A stretch of DNA of 64,000 nt from Lachnospiraceae bacterium (GCA_017938485.1 JAGBBM010000127.1:34257-98256), one strand, 5' to 3'. Shown: positions 26,786-36,405, numbered from the stretch's first letter. Numbers and translations: made by a program. The notes: generated by a model from the sequence alone, not told the origin.

Positions 26786-27439
26786 TTATACCTTTGCTTT
26801 ATCACAAATAAATTCAACCACTTCCTGTATAGTCATATCAGAAGTGTCAAGATATATCGCATCATCTGCCTGTTTAAGAGGTGCTATATCTCTATTCATA
26901 TCTTGATAGTCTCTTTGCTCTATATCTGCCTCAATCTTTGTTATATCAGGATTTTCACCTTTTTCTACAAGCTGCTCATATCTTCTTCTTGCTCTTTCAG
27001 AAACTGAAGCAGTAAGATATATTTTAACCTCAGCATTAGGCAAAACATTGGTTCCAATATCCCTGCCATCCATAATTACATCATTTTCTGTAGCAATATC
27101 TCTTTGAAGCTGTAAAAGTAAGTCTCTTACCGGTTTTTTGGCAGCCACCTTTGATGCCATATTGCCTACTTCTTCTTTTCTTATGGCGACAGACACATTT
27201 TCTCCATTCAGATATACCTGTTGTACTCCGTCCTCATACTTAATCTGAATATTTATTTTGTCACAAGCATCTACAACCGCCTTATCATCTTCGCTGTCTA
27301 TATTATTGTTTATAAAATACAGAGCAATACTCCTATACATAGCTCCCGTATCTACATAAATAAATCCCAGTTTTTCAGCTACAAGCTTTGCTATAGTGCT
27401 TTTTCCTGCTCCTGCAGGACCGTCAATTGCTATATTCAT
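26786..27439 (-). CDS. cmk: Cytidylate kinase
   Basis: Phosphorylates CMP and dCMP using ATP. The P-loop is GPAGAGKSTIAK (about 7-18), then FIYVDTGAMYRSIAL and VIMDGRDIGTNVLPNAEVKIYLTAS, then RARRRYEQL in the lid. The open frame continues to 27487, but AGGAGG lies 6 nt before the ATG at 27439, and the extra residues are unlike Cmk. That start gives 218 aa, the usual length. It lies between the HI0933 flavoprotein gene and ispH-rpsA. Confidence 0.96.
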   Translation of the reverse strand: MNIAIDGPAGAGKSTIAKLVAEKLGFIYVDTGAMYRSIALYFINNNIDSEDDKAVVDACDKINIQIKYEDGVQQVYLNGENVSVAIRKEEVGNMASKVAAKKPVRDLLLQLQRDIATENDVIMDGRDIGTNVLPNAEVKIYLTASVSERARRRYEQLVEKGENPDITKIEADIEQRDYQDMNRDIAPLKQADDAIYLDTSDMTIQEVVEFICDKAKV

Positions 27440-27455
27440 AATTTCCTCCTTATAT

Positions 27456-28706
27456 TTATTCAAGGGCTGCTGCAGTGCTCCATGCAATCTGTAAATTAAA
27501 TCCGCCTGTTAATGCATCCACATCAATAACCTCCCCGACAAACCTTAAACCTTTTATGGTTTTACTTTCCATATTTTTAGGATTTATCTCTTTAACACTA
27601 ACACCACCTTGGGTAATAATTGCTTCAGCAAAATCCCTAAAACCTATTATATGCAATTCTAAATTCTTTAGAGATTCAATAAGCCTCATACGCTCTTCCT
27701 TAGTTATCTCATTAACTTTTTTATATTGATCAATACCTGATATATCAATTATAACCGGTATGAGTTTCTTAGGTAATAAATCCCCCAGAGAATTTCTAAA
27801 TTGCTTATTAATATTTACAGAAAAATCTCTAAGAAGCCTGTCGTTTAATTGTTCCCTAGTAAGACCAGGTTTTAAATCAATATAAAGCCTTAAATCCTCT
27901 GACAAATACTTTCCCAGATGGGACGATGCAGAAAGAATCACCGGACCACTCACACCAAAATGTGTAAACAGCATTTCTCCAAAATCAGAATAAACTTTCT
28001 TATCCTTGTTCTTCACTTTTGCCACATAGGTTACACTAATATTTTTTAGTGAAAGTCCCATAAGCTCCTTACAAAAGTTTTCTCTTACAACCATAGGAAC
28101 GAGGGCTGGTTTTGGCTCACTTACACTAAGCCCCATCTCCTTTGCCCATTTTATTCCATCTCCTGTGGAACCAGTGCGTGGATAAGAAACTCCACCAGTG
28201 GCAACAACTACATCAGCAGTGGCAATATATTCTTCTTTGTTATTTTTATGTCTGATTCGAACGCCTTTCACAACCTTACTTTCTTCATTGATACCAACAT
28301 CAATTCCAAGCACCTCTGTTTCAAGCATGATACTTACATTTAATCGTTTTAGCTTTGTTGTAAGAACACTTATTACGTCTGATGAATGGTCAGAAACTGG
28401 AAATACTCTGTTTCCACGTTCAGTCTTTAGCTTAAGTCCTAACCCCTCAAAAAAATTTATAGCAGCGTAGGAATCAAATCCATAAAATGCACTACACATA
28501 AACTTAGAATTTGTTACTATATTCTTTAACAAATCCTCCGTGGTACATTCATTAGTTAGATTACATCTTCCTTTGCCTGTTATAAATAATTTTTTTCCCA
28601 ACCTGTCATTTTTTTCAATTATAATTGGTTTATATCCTTTTTGTGCCAGCATAATCCCAGCAAACATTCCAGCGGCACCACCGCCTACTATGACTATATT
28701 CTTCAT
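27456..28706 (-). CDS. HI0933/YhiN-family FAD-dependent oxidoreductase
   Basis: Flavoprotein of the aminoacetone-oxidase-like HI0933 family. It has an FAD-binding GGGAAGMFAGI (about 8-18), IEKNDRLGKKLFITGKGRCNLTN (about 34-56), VVVATGGVSYPRTGSTGDG (about 160-178) and a C-terminal GLRFVGEVIDVDALTGGFNLQIAWSTAAAL that closes the FAD site. 416 aa is typical. The cellular substrate is unknown. Its ATG overlaps the trkA stop by 1 nt, so it is part of the trkH-trkA-HI0933-cmk-ispH run. Confidence 0.92.
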   Translation of the reverse strand: MKNIVIVGGGAAGMFAGIMLAQKGYKPIIIEKNDRLGKKLFITGKGRCNLTNECTTEDLLKNIVTNSKFMCSAFYGFDSYAAINFFEGLGLKLKTERGNRVFPVSDHSSDVISVLTTKLKRLNVSIMLETEVLGIDVGINEESKVVKGVRIRHKNNKEEYIATADVVVATGGVSYPRTGSTGDGIKWAKEMGLSVSEPKPALVPMVVRENFCKELMGLSLKNISVTYVAKVKNKDKKVYSDFGEMLFTHFGVSGPVILSASSHLGKYLSEDLRLYIDLKPGLTREQLNDRLLRDFSVNINKQFRNSLGDLLPKKLIPVIIDISGIDQYKKVNEITKEERMRLIESLKNLELHIIGFRDFAEAIITQGGVSVKEINPKNMESKTIKGLRFVGEVIDVDALTGGFNLQIAWSTAAALE

Positions 28707-29350
28707 TACATAAGCCTCTTAATATCTGCCTTATTTATTGTTACAACTAAAGGACAATCTGCTTTAAGTGGCTCATCTGGATCAAGAACTACATTTATAT
28801 CCTCATGTTCTTTTATGGCAATAACATTTATCTTATATTCTTTTCTAAGATTTAATTCTTTTAAAGACTTGCCTATCCACTCTTCCTTTGGCATAAGTTC
28901 AATCAAACTTACTTTGTCAGATAACTCAAAAAATTCCAGAAAATCCGAACTCATTAACTTTCTTGATAACCTAACTCCAGATTCGCGCTCTGGGAATACA
29001 ACCTTATCCGCTCCCACTTTATCTAATATATTTCCCGTAATTTCATCTCTTGCCTTGGCAATAACAAAGGGAACCCCCAAATCTTTAGCAGAAATTACAC
29101 TCATTACACTTGGTTCAAGATAATCTGCCATAGACACAATTACAGCATCCATATTTGAAAGTCCTACATTTATCAATGCATCTGTATCACACACATCAAT
29201 ATTAATAGCACAGGTTACATAGTCCGACATTCTATTTATTTTTTCCTCATCCTTATCTATAACCATAACATCTGCTCCAAGTCTATATAATTCCATAGAT
29301 ATACTTCTTCCAAATCTTCCCATTCCAATTACTGCAAATGATTTTTTCAT
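28706..29350 (-). CDS. Potassium uptake regulatory subunit (TrkA/KtrA)
   Basis: Cytosolic nucleotide-gated ring protein that controls the potassium channel encoded just upstream. The RCK_N domain begins with FAVIGMGRFGRSISMELYRLGADVMVIDKDEE (GxGxxG fold, about 5-36), and RCK_C occupies about 140-214. At 214 aa it is a single RCK unit like KtrA, half the size of enterobacterial TrkA. It follows the membrane subunit gene by 12 nt, with ribosome site AAGGGGG. Confidence 0.93.
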   Translation of the reverse strand: MKKSFAVIGMGRFGRSISMELYRLGADVMVIDKDEEKINRMSDYVTCAINIDVCDTDALINVGLSNMDAVIVSMADYLEPSVMSVISAKDLGVPFVIAKARDEITGNILDKVGADKVVFPERESGVRLSRKLMSSDFLEFFELSDKVSLIELMPKEEWIGKSLKELNLRKEYKINVIAIKEHEDINVVLDPDEPLKADCPLVVTINKADIKRLM

Positions 29351-29362
29351 AAAATATCCCCC

Positions 29363-30760
29363 TTAACCTACTATAATATCAGCTTCTGCATAGTGCATTG
29401 AATTTTTTATAGTGTACTTGTTACTAAAAGCAACAAACATAGAAATAGGACCTATACGTCCAAGATACATAGCTATTATTATAATAACCTGACCTATTCC
29501 ATTTAGGCTTGCTGTAATTCCTCGTGACAGTCCTACTGTTGCTATGGCACTGGCCACTTCAAATGTTGCATCTGTCAATGACACAGTATTGGTAACCATA
29601 AGTAACACGCTAAACACAAAAAATGCACATATACTTATAAAACTCACTGCTAAAGATTTTTTTATTAGACTAAAATTTATGCTTTTATTAAATACAATAG
29701 CTTCATTTCTACCTCTTACCACTGCAACAACCGCAAAGAAAAGTACAGCAAAAGTAACGGTTTTTATTCCACCGGCTGTTCCTACCGGCGAACCTCCGAT
29801 AACCATATACACCATAGCAATAAGGGAAGTGCTCTCATACAACCCACCTTGATTTATGGCTGCAAAACCTGCTGTTCTAAGGGTTACAGACTGAAAAAGA
29901 CTGTTTAATATCTTATCTCCAAGACTCATACTTCCAATAGTCATGCTATTATTATATTCCAAAATAAATACTATAAATGCACCTGAAAAAATAAGACAAA
30001 AAGTTACAGTTATAACAAGCCTGCTATGCAGTGCCAAATTTCTATAAAAATCTTTTATGCTAATATCCTTGCGAATAACTTTTTTCAAAACATCTATAAA
30101 GTCCCACCATACCACAAAACCTATTCCACCATTAAAAATAAGCATCATGGTAGTGATAAGTACAAGTGGTGAACTGTTAAATGACATAAGACTGTCATTT
30201 CCAATAATATCAATTCCTGCATTACAAAACGCAGATACAGAATTAAACAGAGCATACCATATACCCTTTATCCCAAATCTAGGGATAAACTCTATCATAT
30301 AAAGCAAGGCACCCAAAAATTCCATTAAAAATGTTCCCAATATAACTTTTTTTACAAATACGACCATTCCCTGCAAATTATTCAAATTATACGCATCCTG
30401 TATAACCATGCGATCTTTTAATGACACTTTTTTATTGAACATTATGAGCATAGATGATGTAAATGCTACTACACCTAAACCTCCCAATTGGATTAAAATT
30501 AATATTACAATTTTACCAAATAATGACCAATAGGAAAAAGTATCAACAACAACAAGCCCTGTAACACAAACCGAAGTTGTGGATGTAAAAAGAGCTGTCA
30601 AAAAATTGGTGTTTCTATCTACTGTAGCAATTGGTAGGGTGAGTAAAATTGCACCTACTAAAATTGCCACAAAAAATCCTATTATAATCTGTGACGTAGT
30701 TGATATACCTTTTTTCTTTTTTTCAAATTTAATGTCTCGGTTAATCGTAGAATCTTTCAT
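29363..30760 (-). CDS. Potassium transporter membrane subunit (TrkH/KtrB)
   Basis: Membrane channel subunit for sodium- or proton-coupled potassium uptake. The 465 residues have about ten membrane or pore segments. Filter-like sequences FTSTTSVCVTGLVVVDT (about 59-75), SVSAFCNAGIDIIGND, SVTLRTAGFAAI and SAIATVGLSRGI represent the four pore loops. The partner RCK subunit follows. The gene starts just downstream of a perfect 12-bp inverted repeat (30781-30811) that lies between the OadA gene and its ribosome site. Confidence 0.93.
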   Translation of the reverse strand: MKDSTINRDIKFEKKKKGISTTSQIIIGFFVAILVGAILLTLPIATVDRNTNFLTALFTSTTSVCVTGLVVVDTFSYWSLFGKIVILILIQLGGLGVVAFTSSMLIMFNKKVSLKDRMVIQDAYNLNNLQGMVVFVKKVILGTFLMEFLGALLYMIEFIPRFGIKGIWYALFNSVSAFCNAGIDIIGNDSLMSFNSSPLVLITTMMLIFNGGIGFVVWWDFIDVLKKVIRKDISIKDFYRNLALHSRLVITVTFCLIFSGAFIVFILEYNNSMTIGSMSLGDKILNSLFQSVTLRTAGFAAINQGGLYESTSLIAMVYMVIGGSPVGTAGGIKTVTFAVLFFAVVAVVRGRNEAIVFNKSINFSLIKKSLAVSFISICAFFVFSVLLMVTNTVSLTDATFEVASAIATVGLSRGITASLNGIGQVIIIIAMYLGRIGPISMFVAFSNKYTIKNSMHYAEADIIVG

Positions 30761-30780
30761 AATATCTCCATAACATTTTT

Positions 30781-30811
30781 TTAGAGACGGGACAAACTAT
30801 CCCGTCTCTAA
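30781..30811 (-). promoter_or_regulatory. Perfect inverted repeat between oadA and trkH/ktrB
   Basis: TTAGAGACGGGA (30781-30792) and TCCCGTCTCTAA (30800-30811), 12 of 12 bp, with a 7-nt loop. On the minus strand it is followed by an A-run, not T-run, so it does not look like a normal terminator in that direction. It could be an mRNA stabiliser, an operator or a weak terminator. Confidence 0.6.
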
Positions 30812-30854
30812 TATATAGTATTATCTGATATACCCAAAATCATGGGCACACATA

Positions 30855-32264
30855 TTATACTGGATATGTCTTGTTCTCAGCATTTGCAAGAGTTGCATCA
30901 ACGCCAGTTTCCTGTGCATCTCTGTACTTGAAGTAATCAAGTGCAACCTGTGGGAATAATGCATAAGTAAGCACATCCTCATCCTGCTTCTTGTACTGAG
31001 CAATTTCTTTCTCAAGCTTATCTAACTCGTTCTCAATAAGATCTGCCGGTCTGCAAGTAATAGGCTCCTTATCACCAATTACCTTCTTTCTAACCTCTGG
31101 GTCAACAGGAAGTACAGACTGACCATACTCACCACCAACAAGAGCCTTAGATTCCTTAGTACACATCTTATATCTCTCACCAGTTACTACGTTAAGCACT
31201 GCCTGAGTACCAACAATCTGACTAGAAGGAGTAACAAGCGGTGGCTCACCATAGTCCTTACGAACACGTGGAACTTCCTCAAGAACTTCCTGGAACTTAT
31301 CTTCAGCATTCATCTCCTTAAGCTGTGATACAAGGTTTGAAAGCATACCACCTGGTACCTGATAAAGAAGAGTCTTGATATCAACACCCATAACCTTTGG
31401 ATTAAGAAGACCGTTAGCAAGCCACTCTTCTCTCATTGGCTTAAAGTAATCAGCAATCTCAACAAGAAGATTCTCATCGAAGCCTGGATCATACTCTGTA
31501 CCTTCAAATGCCTTTGCCATAACCTCTGTAGCTGGCTGGCTAGTACCAAGAGCAAGTGGTGACATAGCTGTATCGATAATATCACAACCAGCCTCAACTG
31601 CCTTCATATACGTCATAGAAGCTACACCTGAAGTATAGTGTGTATGAAGCTGAATTGGAAGTGATGTACTCTCCTTAAGTGCTGTAACAAGTTCTGTAGC
31701 CTTGTATGGAACAAGAAGACCAGCCATATCCTTGATACAGATAGAGTTAGCACCCATATCCTCAATCTTCTTAGCCATATCCTTCCAGTACTCAAGTGTA
31801 TAAGCCTCTCCCAATGTATAAGAAAGAGCTATCTGAGCGTGACCACCTTCCTTGTTTGAAGCCTTAACAGCTGTCTCAAGGTTTCTGATATCATTAAGAC
31901 AGTCAAAAATACGGATAATATCAATACCATTTGCAATAGACTTCTGAACAAAGTACTCAACCACATCATCTGCGTAGTGACGATATCCTAAGATATTCTG
32001 ACCTCTGAAAAGCATTTGGAGCTTAGTATTCTTGAATCCATCCTTAATCTTTCTAAGTCTCTCCCATGGATCTTCCTTAAGGAAACGAAGTGATGCATCA
32101 AATGTTGCTCCACCCCAGCACTCAACTGAATGATAGCCAACCTTGTCCATCTTCTCAATAATTGGAAGCATCTGCTCAGTTGTCATTCTTGTTGCAATAA
32201 GTGACTGATGAGCATCACGTAATATAGTTTCGGTAATCTTTACCGGTTTCTTTTCTACTGACAT
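30855..32264 (-). CDS. oadA: Oxaloacetate decarboxylase alpha subunit (carboxyltransferase, no biotin domain)
   Basis: Carboxyltransferase that moves CO2 from oxaloacetate to carrier-bound biotin. The TIM-barrel (HMGL-like) starts TETILRDAHQSLIATRMTTE (about 11-30) and includes SICIKDMAGLLVPYKA and QLHTHYTSGVASMTYMKAVEAG. A conserved PYC_OADA part occupies about 290-455. At 469 aa it lacks the C-terminal biotin domain, which is encoded separately at 33455-33832. It is last in the five-gene cluster. Metal ligands (Asp of LRDAH, His of LHTH) are intact. It may instead act as a pyruvate carboxylase subunit B. Confidence 0.93.
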   Translation of the reverse strand: MSVEKKPVKITETILRDAHQSLIATRMTTEQMLPIIEKMDKVGYHSVECWGGATFDASLRFLKEDPWERLRKIKDGFKNTKLQMLFRGQNILGYRHYADDVVEYFVQKSIANGIDIIRIFDCLNDIRNLETAVKASNKEGGHAQIALSYTLGEAYTLEYWKDMAKKIEDMGANSICIKDMAGLLVPYKATELVTALKESTSLPIQLHTHYTSGVASMTYMKAVEAGCDIIDTAMSPLALGTSQPATEVMAKAFEGTEYDPGFDENLLVEIADYFKPMREEWLANGLLNPKVMGVDIKTLLYQVPGGMLSNLVSQLKEMNAEDKFQEVLEEVPRVRKDYGEPPLVTPSSQIVGTQAVLNVVTGERYKMCTKESKALVGGEYGQSVLPVDPEVRKKVIGDKEPITCRPADLIENELDKLEKEIAQYKKQDEDVLTYALFPQVALDYFKYRDAQETGVDATLANAENKTYPV

Positions 32265-32288
32265 TTATTCTACCTCCTGTAATTTATT

Positions 32289-33419
32289 TTATGAAACACC
32301 GAATATAGCAAGGAATGTACCTGCTGCAACCGCTGTACCAATAACACCGGCTACGTTTGGACCCATTGCATTCATAAGAAGGAAGTTTGTAGGATCAGCC
32401 TCTGCACCAACCTTCTGTGAAACTCTAGCTGCCATAGGAACCGCAGAAACACCTGCTGAACCAATAAGTGGGTTAACCTTACCCTTCGTTGCCCAACACA
32501 TTATCTTACCAAAGATAACACCTGTAGCCGTACCAAAAGCAAAGGCAACAAGACCAAGGGCAACAATCTTAAGAGTACTTATCTGAAGGAATGCATCTGC
32601 ACTTGTTGTTGCACCTACAGAAGTACCAAGTAATATAACTACAATATACATAAGAGCATTTGAAGCTGTCTCAGTAAGCTGCTTAACAACTCCACACTCT
32701 CTAAACAAATTACCTAACATAAGCATACCGATAAGCGGTGCTGTAGTAGGAAGTATAAGAACAACCACAAGTGTTACGATAATTGGGAAAAGAATTTTCT
32801 CAAGCTTTGTAACAGGACGAAGCTGTCCCATCTTAATCTTACGTTCCTTCTCAGTAGTAAGAGCCTTCATAATAGGTGGCTGAATAACAGGTACAAGTGC
32901 CATATATGAATATGCAGCAACCGCTATAGGTCCCATCAATGTTCCACCCATACCAAGCTTACCAGCAAGGAATATAGATGTAGGGCCATCAGCACCACCA
33001 ATTATAGATATAGCTGCCGCCTCTTTACCGTTGAAGCCCATAAGGAATGCAAGGAAATAGGCTGAATAAATACCAAACTGTGCCGCCGCACCAAGAATAA
33101 AGCTCTTAGGATTGGCAATAAGTGGACCAAAGTCTGTCATGGCACCAACACCCATAAATATAAGTGATGGTAAGATACTCCACTCATCTAATAAATAAAA
33201 ATAATGTAATAATCCGCCTTCTTCAATAATACCAGGGAACATATTAACCAAAAACATACCAAAGGAAATTGGTACTAAAAGCAATGGTTCAAATCCCTTA
33301 ACAATTGCAAGATACATAAAGAAACAAGCAACACCAATCATGATGTAATGTTTCCATGTAAGAGTTGCAAAACCAGTTTGAAGAGCCAGATTCTGCAATA
33401 CGTCTAAAAATCCGCTCAT
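32289..33419 (-). CDS. oadB: Sodium-translocating decarboxylase beta subunit
   Basis: Membrane subunit that decarboxylates carboxybiotin and pumps sodium out. 376 aa with about nine to eleven membrane segments. Hallmarks are [17 protein letters not shown] (about 91-107), [17 protein letters not shown] (about 139-155) and [46 protein letters not shown] (about 315-360). The Asp of GGADGP and nearby polar residues form the sodium path in homologues. It lies between the biotin carrier and oadA genes in the same operon, and is probably the shared pump for both carboxyltransferases. Confidence 0.96.
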   Translation of the reverse strand: MSGFLDVLQNLALQTGFATLTWKHYIMIGVACFFMYLAIVKGFEPLLLVPISFGMFLVNMFPGIIEEGGLLHYFYLLDEWSILPSLIFMGVGAMTDFGPLIANPKSFILGAAAQFGIYSAYFLAFLMGFNGKEAAAISIIGGADGPTSIFLAGKLGMGGTLMGPIAVAAYSYMALVPVIQPPIMKALTTEKERKIKMGQLRPVTKLEKILFPIIVTLVVVLILPTTAPLIGMLMLGNLFRECGVVKQLTETASNALMYIVVILLGTSVGATTSADAFLQISTLKIVALGLVAFAFGTATGVIFGKIMCWATKGKVNPLIGSAGVSAVPMAARVSQKVGAEADPTNFLLMNAMGPNVAGVIGTAVAAGTFLAIFGVS

Positions 33420-33454
33420 TTAGCTGTTACCTCCTATTTTTAGGTACAAATTAA

Positions 33455-33832
33455 TTAGTTTAATGTTGCCAATGTATCGCCAGCCTCAACAGAATCGCCT
33501 GCTGAAACATTGATACTAGCTACTGTACCATCCTCAGGTGCAACAACCTCATTTTCCATCTTCATAGCCTCAAGAACAAGGATTACATCACCCTTCTTTA
33601 CAGCTGCACCAACACTTGACTTAACACTTAAAATCTTACCTGGCATTGGTGATGCAACTGTAATTGAACCTGCTGAGCCAGCCGCTGGAGCTGCAGCAGG
33701 CGCTGGAGCTGGAGCTGCAGGTGCTGCCACCGGAGCTGCTGCAGGTGCCGCAGTCTGAACTGAACCTGCACCTAATTCCTCTACTGCTACGTCATATGCT
33801 GTACCATTAACGGTAATTCTATAATTCTTCAT
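33455..33832 (-). CDS. Biotin carboxyl carrier protein of the decarboxylase
   Basis: Small carrier that shuttles CO2 between carboxyltransferase and OadB. 125 aa: an N-terminal strand region (MKNYRITVNGTAYDVAVEEL), an Ala/Pro-rich flexible linker (about 25-52) and a C-terminal biotinyl domain with VLEAMKMENEVVAPEDG. The Lys of AMKM is the biotin site. It lies between the OadG-like gene and oadB. The GC-rich linker DNA contrasts with the AT-rich surroundings, but this is normal for Ala/Pro linkers. Confidence 0.95.
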   Translation of the reverse strand: MKNYRITVNGTAYDVAVEELGAGSVQTAAPAAAPVAAPAAPAPAPAAAPAAGSAGSITVASPMPGKILSVKSSVGAAVKKGDVILVLEAMKMENEVVAPEDGTVASINVSAGDSVEAGDTLATLN

Positions 33833-33859
33833 ATTCTATGTCCTCCTGAATAAACAATA

Positions 33860-34780
33860 TTATCTTTTAACTCTCTTAATTGAACGTACAACAAGCTTAT
33901 CCTTACTTACTGCACCGCTTCCTGCCTGTCCAGTAGCAGCGTAAATTGCAGCTGTTATAACCGCTACAAGCTCTGCATCATTTGCAAGATTCTCTTCCTT
34001 AGCAACCGCTACAGGAGCCGCTTTTGCAGGTTCTGCCTTTTTAGGTTCAACCTTAACTTCTGGTTTCTTTGCAAAAAGTGCTGGCAAATACTTAAACAAT
34101 GAAATAATAAATGAAATGAATATAAGAACAACAAATACAGTTCCCATACCAATCAAAGTATTCATTCCCGCCTGTTTCATAAGCTCTGCTTTTGAATATA
34201 CTGCTGAAACTACCATTTCCTCTGGTATAAATGGATAGAGTCCACTGTATGCGAGCTGCTCTTCAATCTGATATCCAAGCTGAATATGTGCATCAGCCTC
34301 AGTCATACCATAGTAAGCTGCATAATAAGCAATTGTCTCATTATACTCCATATAGTACTCTGCATTTTCAACATATTTTACTGTTACTTCAACGTCTCTG
34401 TTAGCCGCATTATTGATTATAGTTACTGAAACATAATCTTCACCATTAACAATCTTGGCATCTACCATATCAATGTTAAATGTGCCCATATTTAACGCTA
34501 ATGAACAATCACTATAATCCTCAAAGGCACCTACCTTGTCAGTATCCTGAGCCTGTTTTACGCCCTTGATTGCTGATTTTTCAAAATCATTGCCGTCTGT
34601 AAGATAATAATCAGCGTATACATCTGAAATATTTGCATAAGTTAAAAAGCTTGACATAGTATGAAGAACTATCTCTGTTTCATCATACTCGAAAGGCTTT
34701 TCCATCTCACCATCACAACCGGCTAATGAAAACATAACAGCTAACATGGAAACTAATAATAATAATTTTTTAATTTTCAT
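33860..34780 (-). CDS. OadG-family sodium pump gamma subunit with extra lipoprotein domain
   Basis: 306 aa, much longer than ordinary OadG (about 80-120). It starts with a lipoprotein signal with lipobox LAGC (Cys22). An extracytoplasmic region of about 180 residues of unknown function follows, then one membrane segment (about 205-225) and a C-terminal part (linker rich in Lys/Pro/Ala, then AELVAVITAAIYAATGQ...VVRSIKRVKR) like OadG/MmdD gamma subunits. Ordinary gamma subunits anchor the carboxyltransferase to OadB; the outer domain may be a clostridial addition. It sits between the carboxyltransferase gene and the biotin carrier gene. Confidence 0.82.
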   Translation of the reverse strand: MKIKKLLLLVSMLAVMFSLAGCDGEMEKPFEYDETEIVLHTMSSFLTYANISDVYADYYLTDGNDFEKSAIKGVKQAQDTDKVGAFEDYSDCSLALNMGTFNIDMVDAKIVNGEDYVSVTIINNAANRDVEVTVKYVENAEYYMEYNETIAYYAAYYGMTEADAHIQLGYQIEEQLAYSGLYPFIPEEMVVSAVYSKAELMKQAGMNTLIGMGTVFVVLIFISFIISLFKYLPALFAKKPEVKVEPKKAEPAKAAPVAVAKEENLANDAELVAVITAAIYAATGQAGSGAVSKDKLVVRSIKRVKR

Positions 34781-34797
34781 TTAGTTGTCACCTCTTC

Positions 34798-36222
34798 TTA
34801 AACTGCTCCATGCTTCTTGTATGGTCTTTCTTCCTTCTTAGTGTATAACATGTCTAAAGCAGCTATTATACGTTTTCTTGTTGCGTCTGGCTCGATAATG
34901 TCATCGATATATCCACGCTTTGCAGCAGCCATAGCACTTGACTGAAGCTCTGTATAAGTCTTCTTATACTCAGCAACAGCCGCCACCTTATCATCTGCAG
35001 TAGCGATTTCTTTTTCATACATAATCTTAACAGCCATCTCTGGATTCATAGTTCCAATCTTAGCATTTGGCCAAGCATATACCATATCTGCACCAATCGC
35101 CTTTGAATTCATAACTGTGTAAGCTGTACCAAATGCATCACCCATAACAAGAGTAACCTTAGGTACTGTAGCATTGGCAAATGCATAAGTAAGCTTTGCA
35201 GCCGCATCTGCCATAAGCTTTTCATTGTCAACTGTTGCAACAAATCCCTTTGTATTAACAAGTGTAATAACAGGAATGTTGAATGCGTCACAGAAGTTTA
35301 CAAAATCAGTAGCAAGAGATGCACCATCAGCAGTGAGCATATCTGAGCCTTCCTCTACCTGGTTAGCTACACAACCAACTGTTGCACCGTTAAGTTTAAC
35401 AAAACCAACAACCATATCCTTTGCAAAGTTCTTATTAACCTCAAAGAATACATTGTTATCAGCGATATTCTGTAATACTGCTCTACCATTCTTAGCAAAA
35501 CCATCTAAGTTAGGGATAATTCTGTTTAAATCATCTGTGCAATCAGCAACCTCATCATCTATGTTGTTTGATGGAAGGATATCAATAAGAGTTCTAATCT
35601 CTGTAAGAACTGACATATCATCATCGCACACACCATCAACAAGTGAAGTGTTATTGCTTAAGTAATCAGCACTTGCAGTATCAAGCTTAGTAGCATTGTT
35701 GCCATCTAATGCATTAGGACTGTTAACAAATAACTTTGTTCCCTCAGCTGTCATAAATGTAAAGTCTGTTAATGTTGGAATAAGTGCAGCTCCACCACCA
35801 CATGTTCCAAAAATAGCTGTAATCTGTGGAATTACACCTGAAGCCAAAGTCTGCTTAAGGTAAAGCTCGCCGAATGCATTCATAGCATCCATAGCCTCCT
35901 GAAGTCTAAGTCCTGCACAGTCAATAAGACCAACAACAGGTGCTCCAACCTTCATAGCCATGTCATAAATCTTAGCAATCTTCTTAGCATGCATTTCACC
36001 GATAGCACCACCAAGAACTGTTGCATCCTGACTATAAACATAGACTAATTTTCCATTGATAACACCATATCCGGTAATTACACCATCTTTTGGAGTATCA
36101 TTTTCTGGCATGTTGAAATCAGTTGCTCTTGCAGTAACATAAGCACCAACCTCAACAAAGCTTGCGTCATCAAGCAAAGTATTGATTCTGTCGCTTGCTG
36201 ACAAACTAAGTTTGTTACTCAT
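34798..36222 (-). CDS. Carboxyl transferase domain protein (methylmalonyl-CoA decarboxylase alpha / acyl-CoA carboxylase beta family)
   Basis: Crotonase-like carboxyltransferase of the MmdA/PccB superfamily. The first half (about 1-230) includes GVINGKLVYVYSQDATVLGGAIGEMHAKKIAKIYDMA and GLIDCAGLRLQEAMDAM. The second half has MVVGFVKLNGATVGCVANQ, ITLVNTKGFVATVDNE and MNPEMAVKIMYEKEI, the acyl-CoA side. 474 aa is shorter than most MmdA (about 510), and some glycine-rich loops are divergent. First gene of the sodium pump cluster, under its own promoter. The acyl-CoA substrate (methylmalonyl-, malonyl- or glutaconyl-) cannot be settled by eye. Confidence 0.88.
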   Translation of the reverse strand: MSNKLSLSASDRINTLLDDASFVEVGAYVTARATDFNMPENDTPKDGVITGYGVINGKLVYVYSQDATVLGGAIGEMHAKKIAKIYDMAMKVGAPVVGLIDCAGLRLQEAMDAMNAFGELYLKQTLASGVIPQITAIFGTCGGGAALIPTLTDFTFMTAEGTKLFVNSPNALDGNNATKLDTASADYLSNNTSLVDGVCDDDMSVLTEIRTLIDILPSNNIDDEVADCTDDLNRIIPNLDGFAKNGRAVLQNIADNNVFFEVNKNFAKDMVVGFVKLNGATVGCVANQVEEGSDMLTADGASLATDFVNFCDAFNIPVITLVNTKGFVATVDNEKLMADAAAKLTYAFANATVPKVTLVMGDAFGTAYTVMNSKAIGADMVYAWPNAKIGTMNPEMAVKIMYEKEIATADDKVAAVAEYKKTYTELQSSAMAAAKRGYIDDIIEPDATRKRIIAALDMLYTKKEERPYKKHGAV

Positions 36223-36289
36223 TTTAAGTCCTCCGTTATATTTATTTTAGGTCCTTATCCGAAAATAAGACCAATTTCTTCCGATTATA

Positions 36290-36318
36290 ATAATACCCCT
36301 TTTAATGAAGTAAATCAA
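36290..36318 (-). promoter_or_regulatory. Sigma-A promoter of the decarboxylase cluster
   Basis: Minus strand TTGATT (36313-36318), 17-nt spacer, TATTAT (36290-36295), with an overlapping TATAAT (36284-36289) just downstream. The leader of about 60 nt carries a small hairpin, GGTC..GACC, at about 36250-36273, before AACGGAGGA. Confidence 0.65.
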
Positions 36319-36405
36319 GCTAATCTTCTACATTTTTTCATTATTTATAGCAATTTTTGCAACACAATTTACTGTAGTCAATTAACTTGATTTTTCTATA
36401 AATTT

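Noticed and set aside
33660-33760. GC-rich patch as foreign DNA
   Set aside because: It encodes the Ala/Pro linker of the biotin carrier, which explains the composition.
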